Assembly: GCF_010183535.1 (NCBI RefSeq)
Contig: NC_071328.1
Coordinates: 12,214,001-12,278,000, forward strand
Reading direction: 5' to 3'
DNA from: Caenorhabditis remanei
Lineage: Eukaryota > Nematoda > Chromadorea > Rhabditida > Rhabditidae
Length of the DNA: 64,000 nucleotides
Position 1 is the stretch's first letter. Every line of letters begins with the position of its first letter. Of the stretch, positions 22,336-34,200 are shown piece after piece. The notes under the pieces are model-generated. The model had not been told where the DNA came from, ran no database searches, and worked only from the letters and a program-made list of their open reading frames with translations. Made by a program: the position numbers and the translations under genes.

Positions 22336-24211
22336 CTCGAGATTTTATCTATACATTCCTATTAAAAGATTCCTAGAATTTCTCATATCTGGCAGCGTGT
22401 CTCACCTTCAAACTCCGCCCTTTCTCTCTATGAGCAGTTCTAAGTTTAGCCCAGGTTCAGAGTATTTTCCAACAAAAACAAACCATTCGAAATCGAAAAA
22501 GTGTTCTTCTTCTCACATTACCCATTAAATCCTTCTTTTTCTTTTTTGTTGTTCTTTCGTTTTCTCACACCTTATAGTCAATACAAATCCAATTCTTTCC
22601 GCCTGTATTTGTATTGTCTCCCCTTTTTTTCAATTCATTTCACAGCCTAGACACGCTTGTTTTTATTTCGGAAAACAAGAGAAGCTACTGTATGAATGCA
22701 AAAAATAGAAAAAAGAGGGCGGATTCTTGATTTTCTGTTCTATTGCTCTCCAGGTGCAGCTTCATTGCTTTTTTTTTAACTGAACCGACTTTAAACCGGT
22801 GCAGTAAATTTAGATTTATAAAATGTTAAAATATATCGATAGATGAAGTCTAGAGCTACAATTTTTCTGTTGTTCACTTTTTGATAACTCTTCTAAATAG
22901 TTGAGGACATACAGCAAAAGACAAAGAACTTGATCATAATCTCCAATGGCTCTCGGACGTTCACCTTCAAAGACGCAAATCTCAAAACCTGTAATAGCTA
23001 TTAAAAAATTGTCAACTTCAAAAATAATTTACATAAAATTTCACACATTTTGCTAATTGACTACTTTTTGATAGCTCTGCCAGGGAGGACGCAGAAAAGT
23101 CCTCCAATCTAACTTCTCTGCGTCTTTACCTTTTTCATTTCATCTTCCAAGCGTTATACCTCGAAAACTACGGTAGCTATCAAAAAACTGTCAACTACAA
23201 AAGTTTAGATCTAGACATGATCTACATTTTTCAATTAAAATTTCTTACATTCGACTTTTTTGGAATACCAAACCGTCCTCCTAAAGTTAGCCTATTTTTG
23301 AACTGTCAGCTATTCCTATCTATGCTAAAAATGGTCATGACACATTTGTTTCGAACTCATTTTTTCTCGAAATCCGCAACATTCAATCCCCGTTTTTGAT
23401 CATGGTCTTTCACATATTTTCTTAACTTTTTTCCTTCCCCCCCCCCCTTTGTTTGAAATCTGTGCTCGGCAGCACAAACACATTTCTATTCAAAAAGTGT
23501 GAAAACAAACGGAAGAGAGAGAGAAAAGGGATAAGAGAACCGACACAGTTCCTGGACTTTTGACAGATTTCATTTTGAATTCAAACAATATTCGAGTCCG
23601 ATAGGAGGGAGTAGGGGGGAGGGGACAACATGTTTGCACTCTCAGAAACCATTCTTGGTCAGAGAAATCTCAGATCTTTTTGATCCCACATTTGGAGTGT
23701 GCGTATTTTTGGGATAGCATTTGTTTGAATTCATATATTAGAGACAGTTTACTATGCATATCAATCTCCAGTCTTGTCCTGTGTCCTTGCCCTTGATGTT
23801 CTTGATTGTTATTCTGCACATATTTTTGCACAAATCACTAGAAAAAGTCTAGAGCAACATTTTTCTATTTTATAACTTTTTCATAGCTATTCTACTTTTT
23901 GAAGCAAGTGTCTGTACTTGATGTAACTTCGAAGTTCAACATCACAATTTGTGAAAGGAGACGCAGAGAAGCTAGACAGTCTTGCTTCTCTGCTCCTCTC
24001 CTCTCTCATTTTCAGCGACTTGCTTTAGAACAGGCATATCTCAAAAACGAAAAGAGCAATCTAAAAGATGACAACTGCAAAAATGTGTAAAATTTTATGT
24101 TCTATAATTTTGCAGTTTGTGATTTTTTGCTAGCTCTTAATGTGTTGATGATATAACAGCTCAAAGCTTAGTGAGCCATTTTCATCTGTAAAAATAGTTA
24201 TTATCTTTGAA

Positions 24212-24340
24212 AGCTTATCTCAAAAGCTAAAAGTGGTACTAAAATGTTGTCAATTATAAAAATAATCAACATAACATTTTACGCATTTTATTAGTTGACA
24301 ACTTGTTCATAGCTGTTTTAGTTTTTGAGATAAGTGCTTT
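24212..24340. repeat. Family B palindrome, representative unit
   Basis: CTTATCTCAAAAGCTAAAAG ... TTGTCAATTATAAAAAT facing TATTAGTTGACAACTTG ... TAGTTTTTGAGATAAG. Confidence 0.6.
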
Positions 24341-26404
24341 CAAATGTTAGTGTCATTTTCCTCAAAGCTCCTAACTTCAAAGTTGCAAATCTCAAAATCT
24401 AAACAAGCTACTAAAATGAAAAAAACCAAAGATCTGAATTCGATCTACCTAGATCATATAAATTCGATGCAATTAGACAAACTTCGTTTCCCGAATTTCT
24501 AACATTCAAAATTCGAACAAAAGTTGAAATGTCTGCTCTGTTCTCCTCCCGGAACAATAATATATTCAATATATTTCTTCCCAATTCGTCACCAAATATT
24601 GAATAGAGAACCAGAAGAAATGTTTACCAAACATTCACCGTTCTATTCAAAAAACCTTGTGTGATTCGACTCAAAATGCAAAACAGTTCTCTCTTTTTTA
24701 GGGAGCAGAGCTTCATATCTTTTTGGTGAGACTCTCCACTTTCAACGCTGTTTTTTTTCAGTAGATCATAGGTGCCAGGACTTCCGGGGTCTCATCCATA
24801 TGTTTTTTTTCCAAAATCTCCTAAAATATATTCTCCTAAATTCGCCATTTCCGAATCACTCTCTCCTCCTCTCCCTCCGTAAATGTTCGTCGTTTTTTCT
24901 CAAATATTTACTCAGTCGGCTGCTCCGAGGAGCTCCGAGAGACTACCAAAATGATCATCGTGGTAGTTTTCCTTTATGGTTTTACCCTAGATCTTTCTTT
25001 TTTTTAGGTTTCTTTTCGAGTTGAAATGGATATTTTCTTGGGGATTCGGTTGCGAAGATGCGACTTTTTGACCATCGCGAATCTGAATCTGGGTTTAGAC
25101 ATGGAGTATCGGGTGGAAATCATGTCTGTCAGTCCTCCTGTCCATCCGGATGTCCCCCTTATCTATGTATATGTAGCTAGATCTCCTACACCTGTTCAAA
25201 CTTATTCGTACAAAACTTCTTTTTTTTGGCTAATCCCTAAGTAATATTTGAACAGAACAGCTTTGTAACGGATTTCAATTTGTACTTGATGTTACTTCGA
25301 ATTCTAACATCACAATTTGTGAAAGGAAGACGCAGAGAAGCTAGACAGTCTTGCTTCTCTGCGTCTCTCCTCTTTCCTTTTCAAAAACTTGTCTTGAAGA
25401 AGGCGTATCTCAAAAACGAAGGGAGCAATCTAAAAGTTACCAACTACAAAAATGTAGCTCTATTCTTGATCTGTAATTTTGAAGTTGACAACTTTTTGAT
25501 TGCTCCTCCCACTTTTGAGATATGCTCCTTTAAAAATGGCGCAGAGAAACGAGACATCTCGCAATCCAGGTACCGTTCTTTGAAAACGCATATCTCTAAA
25601 GTGGGAGGAGCTAGAAAAAAGTTATCAACTACAAAAATATAGCTCTTGTCTTGATCTGTTCATTTGTTCAAAAGTTTTTTAAAGTTAACCAATCTCTAAG
25701 TTTGCTAGACCCTCTCAAACTTAGCGGTTGTCTCTAATCAAATCAATCCGATAAAGCTAAGAAACACCAAAGAATCATCTAGTCTTTCATCCCCCCTTTG
25801 ACCCATTACATCCGTTCATCAGAAATCACTTCTTCTTCTTCTTCTTCTCATGTGATTTGTCCTTTTCTTATCCAATTCTCTCTCTCTCTTTTTCTCTTCT
25901 TTCCGTTAGAACATTTATCAAAAAAAGTGGGTTTTTTGCTCATTTGCCTTCTTTTTTTCCTCTTTTTCTAGTACATCCATTTAATCAAATTTTATGAGCT
26001 TGACGTCAGGATTGCAAGAAAAAATAGGAAAAAATGGGGAAAGAGCAAAGAATTTTGAAGAAAGAAAACAGTTGGTTCCTAGATCTCAAGACGGGTAGAT
26101 CAAAAGTTTGGACTCTTCAGTCAAGAATTTTGGAAACCTTTATTTTTGTAGATCAAATCGTGCTCTACATATCTCTAATTGTTAATTTTTTGGTAAAACT
26201 TCAAGGTTTTGACATATACTGTTTCAAAGATGGTAATTTTTTTGAGGACCATGATTATTGCTTAATTTTGAGCTGTTTTACCTCAAAATCTTGGATAGTT
26301 ATTCAAAAGTTGTCTCTGCCTCTCGCCTACCAAGCTCTCATCTTGAAAGGCGCATATCTCTAAAACTAAAAGAGGTATCGAAAAGTTGCCAACTAAAAAT
26401 ATGT

Positions 26405-26605
26405 AAAAATTTTACGCTTATCATTATTGCAGTTGACAACTTTTTGATAGCACTTTTACCTATTGAGATATGCGTCTTTAAAGACGAGTAGCTAGAAAAG
26501 AAAGTGCGCGCGCCGCCGACCCCCCAGCCTCTCTGCGCTCATCTTTAAAGGCGCATATCGCAAAAGTGAGCGGAGCTATCCAAAAGTTGTCAACTAGAAA
26601 AATGA
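26405..26605. repeat. 200-bp interspersed repeat, copy 2 (pair with 22134)
   Basis: Same order of motifs and very high identity with 22134-22335; small differences only (e.g. GACGGGAGCTAG against GACGAGTAGCTAG). Confidence 0.8.
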
Positions 26606-29600
26606 AGCCCTAAATTTGATCCACAAGATCAAATACATAAATACAGAAAAAAATTTAAAAATTCGGATAACTTCAGATTTCTCAACGATCCCTTGAAAAT
26701 TGTCATCCATTTCCTATGCTATATCTCAAAAATTGAGCTATTTTCAGCCCTCTTTTCTTCCTCAAAATGTCCTCATTTCCCATATTTTCCCCTTAACCCA
26801 TGTGTGTCTTCTTCTCATTTTTCCTCGGATTGCACATGTGATTAATGTGTCTCCATCTGACTCTCTCTCTCTCTCCCCTCAATTTGTTTATTTTTTGTGA
26901 AAAGAAGCAAGTAATTGGCTCAATTCTGCAGCACTTTTTTCTTCTTTTCTTCTTTTTCATTTCATATTTCTTTCTCGTCCGGAACATGACTCACACTTGT
27001 GATCAGTTCATTCGTCATAAATCAAGTGTCAACCCACTCAATGAACACAGGGAAAAAAGAGCTGTGATAAGAAATGAAAAAAATAATGAAACGAATTGAG
27101 AAAAAAAAGTATAAAAATCGAAGAAAAAAAGTGTGAGGAAAGAAGAAAAAAGTAGATAAGAAAATCGAGAAATTTGACCTATTTTACCTCTTTTCGACAC
27201 CTTTTCTAACGGATTTTTCGTGTTTTTTCCGCTGTTTTATAACGGTTTCATTTATTTTTCTAAACTTCTGAAACTCGAGAATTATGATATACAGAGGACT
27301 GTCCGATCTATGTAAATGGCAGTGACAATAACACTTTGAATGTAATATCTCGAAAGTTTGCAAAGTTATCAAATAGTTGTCAACTAGTAAAATGTTAAAA
27401 ATTTTATAATGAATATTTTTGTAGTTGACAACTTTTTGATAGCTTTTTAAGTTTTTGAGCTATACGCCCACAAAGCAAAGTGACCCCTTTCAGTGTGTGC
27501 AACTAGATCCGCTTACTTCAAATATCTCATTAACTATTTAAAGTTCCGAGGTGGTGTTAAATACAAAAATGTACAAAATTTTACGTAGACCATTTCAACG
27601 GTTGACAACTTTTTTGTATCATCTCCATATCTTGAGATAAAGACGCTCGAACAAATTAACACGCGCCCTGATTGCAACTATGTAAAATTTCACGCTGATT
27701 ATTTTCACAGTTGACCATTTTTTGATATCTCTTCTAGTTTTTGAGATGCACGTCTCTAAATATAGGTCACTAAGAATTAGAGTTTCCCTCGAGAAACTCT
27801 TCCAACCGATTACATCATTCTTGCAACTTCTCTCCCTATTCAAACTCCCCTTTCATTCGTCTTGTCTCGGTCCGATTCCTTCCTTTCTGATTTGAATCTA
27901 ACAGGTTCTATTTCTTTTGCCTCTCTCCATCTCTCCATCTCTAAACTGTTACTACTTTCCAAATCTATCTGTTCCTTTTTCTTCTCTCTTCAACAGTAAC
28001 ATTTGTTGTGTTTTGTTGGGCTTTTACATCTCTTCTTCCCAAATCAGTTATTTATCAGAGACAACACGAAATCGAGAGAGATTAGAGAAAGAGAGACCCA
28101 TATGTATGTGTCATATTCACTGCATATTTTATCACTTTTCTGTTTCCTTTTGCATGATATACTTTCGATTCTCTAACAACACCAGATGATCTCTTTCTGT
28201 TTTTTTTGGATGGTCCTTTTCGGCTAGGTTTGGGAGGACGGTGGGGCATCCTAAAAAAAAGTCAAATCCTAGAATTTTTAATTGAGAAATGTAGATCAAG
28301 TCTAGATCTAAAATTTTGTACTTGACGGTTTTTTGATAGCTACCGTAGTTTTCGAGATCTAACGATTGGAAAATAGGTAGCTGAAATGAAAGAGGAGAAG
28401 TCTCAGAAAAGTTAGACTGCCCTCCCTGGCCTTCCTGGCAGAGCTATCAGAAAATGGTCAACTAATAAAATACGTAAAATTTTATGTAGATCATTTTTGC
28501 TGTTGACAACTTTTTAATAGCTATTACAGATTTTGAGATATTTGGCTTTGAAGACACGGCATCCTACTAAAGACTGTCTATTTAAAAAATCGTTGTAACT
28601 TTTGAAGTTTTAACGATACCCTAAAGTGGCCTACAAGGGAAATATGTAAAATTTTGTGTAGATCATTTTTGTAGTTTACAACTTTTTGATATCTCTTCTG
28701 GCTTTTGAGATACACACGTGCAAAGGTAGGTACCCTGAACTGTGGTTACCTGATCATCTGGTATCTCCCCTTCCACCTAAAATTGTATTGTCGAGATCTC
28801 CAAAAATGAGAAAAATGACATCACATTTTAATCTCTACTATCTTAATCTAAAACACCAATCACTAGAATCCAGTTGACCTTGTCCTTATGTTCATAGAAT
28901 CAAAATCATAATTGGTCGATCGGTATTGAGTAGATCAAATGTGAAGCTTGTCTGATAAGATTAATTTGATCTGTGATAGAATGATCATCTACGCTCTGTT
29001 GCAACTCTATTCCGATAGAGCGCGGTCTGAAATTCTGAAAAATATTCGTCATGACACAATTTATCCAAAAAACATACAAATTGTTTTCAAATGCCGACAC
29101 TTTGGCGAGTTAAACGAGATGGATCGCTCAAAAAAACCAAAAATCCAATTTCAATCTCTCGACTCAAATAAAAACCAGTTCTCTTTTTCACTATCTATTA
29201 AAAATTCAGCGAGCGCGCGAAGTGAAGATTAGTCATACTACGACTACCATTTTAAATCTCGGTCTTTTTTTCTCTAATAATATTTTTCTTCTCCACCTCC
29301 TTCTTGTTCTTCTTATTCTATCCATTTTCGGGCCGTGTGTCCGCCATTTGATGATCAAGTTGACCTCGAACTGTGTACCGTTCATTTGAGAGATCTCCTC
29401 TCACCCAGTAGTTCCCTCTCTCCGTCTCGTTTTCTCTATGTCTGAATGCACTCTCGTTACCGAATAGAGATGAGTGGCCTTACCGCCCACCGAATATAAC
29501 TTCCTTTTCCTTTTACCTACATGTGTCTACTACCTATTTGAACAATGTTTTCAAATTCATATGTGTGTTTTCACTTTCAGTTGAATTCCATTTGTTTCTG

Positions 29601-31241
29601 ATTTAGGGCGGAGTTTGGTGGAATTTCAGTTTTTTACCCTGAAATGTTCTGAAATTTGACAATCTGGAAATCACCTAAATTTTCTGCGAAAACCGATTGA
29701 AAATTAGAGAATTCGCATTGAATTTGTTATTGTAGTCCGTGTTTTCAGATCTACAGCGATTTTTAAAAAGTATGGCCAACTTTTTTTGAAATCTCACCGG
29801 AATTTTCAGAAATGTTTCGAAAATTATCACAAAGTTCGATTAGAAGTACTTTTGAACCGATAAATTCAAAAAGTTTGAAACATTTTTCCGAAACTGACGA
29901 AGTTTTGTTATTTGTGGAAAATTCTGAGTTTTTTTTTGAGAAAAACCATCAAAATACAACGAAAACCTCAAAAATCCGGAAAATATTATTTTATTACGAA
30001 AATTGTTCAGATTCTGATAATTTAAACTGAACGATTTCAGCGAATGACTCCTGAATGAACCCTTTTTCTACTAGACAATGAATTCGATAGGACAAACAGT
30101 CTTCTAGCGGAACAATCTCATTCCTTCTCTATTCTGTCCCTTTCTGTTAGTCTCGCGAACAAGTCAGCATAGCATATTCTTGAGAAGAAAAAGAAGAAGC
30201 CGTCGTCGTCGAGGCGCTGATTTCACTTTTCGCATTGTTCCTTTCTCTCTTCTCACACGCCTTCAAACATCTTCTTCATTTCGCTTTTCTCGTCACAAGC
30301 TTCCTTTCCAAATCGAAGAAATCGTCGATGACCCCGGTCCTCTCCTCGGCGTGAAACACAAATTTCCTCAATCATTTTAATCGTTTTTTCGCTTGTTTCA
30401 ACTTATTTCTAGACTTCTCGAGTGTCTCCGTTCACCGCTTGTTTTCTGTGAGTTCTGAACCTTCTGACCTCCGTTTCGTTGAAAAATAGACAATATTTGT
30501 AAAAATATTCGTACTATTACATCGAACAAAAGCTCATCACGGCCCCGTATCGAATTGCAACAAACAAAAAGTGTCAATCAAAATCTCCTATTTCTTCTTC
30601 CCAACAGATTTTCTCACAATTACTACGCTAATTTCCTCGAAATCTTCATTTTTACACTTGCCCTTTTTTTCATTCAATTTCTCGTTGAGGCTTTTTCGAA
30701 GAAGTTACACAAAAACCGGTTACAACAGGGGGATATTCAAGGTTGAACCAGTAAAATCGAGGTCGAGAAAGTATTCGAGACATTTCACAATTACAAATTA
30801 CTCACTTTTAACTCGCATTTCCATCGGGAGAAACTAGTTTTCCGGTCCAAAAAATGAGTTTTGGACTCATTTTATTACAGTGCGGTGGAGCGCATTTGCA
30901 TAAACCACCATTTTTTGAGTTTTTGCTACTTTTATGCCATTTTTTGCTTCTTCTACACTCCCAACAATCGTAATTTCTTTTCTTAAAGTTTCTAAATTAT
31001 CCATTTGTTTAATTGGTTTCAAATTTCAGACGTTCGCTTCGGGTCGATGTCAGAATAAATCCGAAAAAGAGAGGGCACCCAGCGAATCGTCGAAATTTCT
31101 TCATTACTCACCCCCATATCACACAGCCAAGACGGATTTTCTTGTACTATTAGAACATGTAAGTTTTGATCTTTTGAGTACAAGAATTGAAAAGAAAATC
31201 AAGTTTTTTTCAGATCACCCCCACTTATTCTCAAACGCGTG

Positions 31242-34200
31242 ATGCGTATATCGATAGGCCGGATAGGATGGCATATTCTGGCAGTTTTGGTTTCAGTTGT
31301 ACTTTCTAATGAGCATGATTCCGTAGGTTTTATACATGAAACCTCGAAAAAACTGAAAAATTTCAGCTTTGCGACGAAAAGAAGGGCGAAATATGTGCAG
31401 AACCAATACATACAGTAATACGATTAGCCAAAAGAGACGATGAATTGGCTCGACGGATAGCAGCGGATCATGATATGCATGTGAAAGGAGAACCATTTCT
31501 AGACACTCATTACTTCCTTTATCACTCGGAAACTACTCGAACACGAAGACATAAAAGAGCAATTGTGGAGAGATTGGATACGCATCCAGCGGTTGAATGG
31601 GTTGAAGAGCAGAGGCCAAAGAGAAGAGTGAAAAGAGATTATATTCTTTTGGATAACGACTCTCGACATGCTAATCCGTTCCGTCGTTCCGTTTTGAGTA
31701 GAGATGGAACTAGAAGATCGCAGAGACAGCAACCACAGTCACCGAGGGAAATACCATCACTCCCGTTCCCGGATCCATTGTATAAGGATCAGTGGTATTT
31801 GGTAGGTTTTTGTGTCGGAAATCGGAATAGAAAATGATGGAAAATGACGACAATTTACTGAAAATTGCAGCAAAAACCTGGAGAATTATTGATTTTGCTC
31901 TATTTCGAACCAGTTTTGGTTGTAAAGGCCCGGGTTAATTGGCACCAAAGTTCGAAATTTCAAAATTTTGAAATTTTTCCGCGAAAAAGCCAAATTTTTG
32001 ACTATTGTACAGAATTAGAAGAAATTCTGTAAATTCATCAAAAATGGTAACATTTCTGATGAAAAATTGAAAAATTTTGGAAAAAAGGGTCATTTTTTCA
32101 AGCCGGGGGTTGACAAGTATGGTTTTGGCCATTTTCACTGAAAAAAACTGCTAACATTCAAGGAAAAGATAGAAAGATGATAAACTAGAAATTTGTACAG
32201 CAAAACAATTTCTTAAAATCATGGAAATCTGAAAATTTTCGTTTTTCAGAGTCAAATGTGAACTTCTGACGTTTCCAGAGTTTGTTGAACCACTTTTCAG
32301 TAACAAAACTATCAAAAATCACGGAAAAATTCTACAAAAAACTCTAAATCCTTGTCGAAACCCCCTTTTCTATACATAACTCGTAATTTCAGCACGGTGG
32401 AGCTGTCGGCGGATACGATATGAATGTTCGTCAAGCTTGGGTTCAAGGATACGCAGGTCGAAACGTTTCCGTATCGATTCTCGACGACGGAATACAAAGA
32501 GATCACCCGGATTTGGCAGCGAACTACGATCCATTGGCTTCCACTGATATCAATGATCACGATGATGATCCAACGCCACAGAATAATGGAGATAATAAGT
32601 GAGTTTCCATTGGGAAAACTTCCTGAAATAAGAGAAATTTCAGACACGGAACACGATGCGCCGGAGAAGTCGCCGCCATTGCTGGAAACAATCAATGCGG
32701 AGTCGGTGTCGCGTACAAAGCGAAAATAGGCGGAGTCCGAATGCTCGACGGAGCTGTCTCGGATTCTGTTGAAGCGGCGTCTCTCTCGTTGAATCAAGAT
32801 CATATTGACATTTATTCGGCGTCATGGGGTCCAGAAGACGACGGAAAAACGTTCGACGGACCAGGACCACTTGCCAGAGAAGCGTTCTATCGAGGAATCA
32901 AGAATGGAAGAGGCGGAAAAGGAAATATATTCGTATGGGCCAGTGGAAATGGAGGATCGAGACAGGACTCGTGCTCGGCTGATGGCTATACGACTTCGGT
33001 CTACACACTGTCGATTTCATCGGCTACGTATGATAACCATAGGTTGGTTTTTGAATTTTTTGATAGAGAAAAGTGGAAAAAGTCATGATGTCAGTTATGG
33101 GACGTGACTTATATGATTAGAAAGCTATTAAGCCGCTGATTCCAAGTATATATTTAGTTTTAGCCCTCGAGGTCTGGTATTCGAGAAAAATGAGATCAAA
33201 GTACTGAAAAATGACAATTGTTTACCTCTCTGACACTCGAAACACTTTTCTCGTGTTAAAAAGGTAATTATTCGCCATTTTTGCAGATTTTTAAACTCAT
33301 TTTTCTCGAATACCAGGCCTCGAGGGCAAAAACTGAATATACATTTCGTATCAGCATTTTCTCAGCTTTCCAGTAATATAAGTCACGTCCCATAACTCCA
33401 AACAGACTCCATGCCTGGTCCGATTGTTTGAAAATCAAACATTCCGATCTCTTAGACGATTGAAAACCGGGAAAAAAGAAAAAACATCTCAATTTATTCG
33501 CCATAACTTCCCCATTTTCAGACCATGGTACCTCGAAGAGTGTCCATCATCCATCGCCACCACCTACAGTTCCGCAGACTTCCGTCAACCAGCTATTGTC
33601 ACAGTCGACGTTCCTGGAGGGTGTACCGACAAACATACGGGAACATCTGCGTCTGCGCCTCTCGCCGCTGGAATAATAGCTCTTGCTCTCGAAGCGAATC
33701 CAGAATTGACATGGAGAGATATGCAACATCTTGTCCTCCGAACTGCCAACTGGAAGCCACTCGAAAACAATCCGGGATGGTCGAGAAATGGAGTTGGAAG
33801 GATGGTGAGCAACAAGTTTGGATATGGACTCATGGATGGAGGAGCACTTGTGAATATGGCGAAGACGTGGAAGACTGTTCCAGAACAACATATATGTACC
33901 TATGAGTATAGGCTGGCTAATCCAAAGTGAGTTTTTTGGGTAAAGTTGCGCTGAAAACAGTGAAAATAAGTTAAAATTACATAATTTATACATTTCTCTT
34001 TCAGTCCCCGCCCAATCGTCGGTCGATTCCAACTCAACTTCACTCTCGACGTCAACGGATGTGAATCCGGAACGCCCGTCCTCTATCTCGAACACGTTCA
34101 AGTCCACGCGACAGTTCGTTATCTGAAACGAGGAGATCTCAAACTCACTCTATTCTCACCGTCCGGCACTCGATCCGTCCTTCTCCCACCACGTCCACAA

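Larger units (their letters stand above)
13277..31241. other. 18-kb gene-free region packed with palindromic repeats
   Basis: I find no supported coding exon. Open frames are short and many are translations of repeats. The dominant sequence is a family of palindromes made of (GCGCATATCTC)AAAAACTAGAAGAG, CTATCAAAAAGTTGTCAACT and ACAAAAATG, facing the inverse. Many such arms occur between 13660 and 28700. A second hairpin (GACGCAGAGAAGCTAGACAG with its inverse) recurs near 19190, 23075, 23955 and 25328. The last 2 kb (about 29250-31241) has fewer repeats and should hold the bli-4 promoter and 5' UTR; AACAT|GTAAGT at 31157-31163 and TTTTTTTCAG at 31204-31213 could bound a 5' UTR intron. Confidence 0.6.

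Noticed and set aside
25280..25642. 120-codon frame, and similar ones at 26034 and 56455
   Set aside because: Direct translations of family B palindromes and the GACGCAGAG hairpin.
26845..27200. Lys/Phe-rich open frames on both strands
   Set aside because: Low-complexity AT-rich DNA without splice sites or homology.
13277..31241. CRISPR-like interpretation of the regularly spaced repeats
   Set aside because: Eukaryotic nuclear DNA; repeats are palindromic, diverged and not separated by unique spacers of fixed length.
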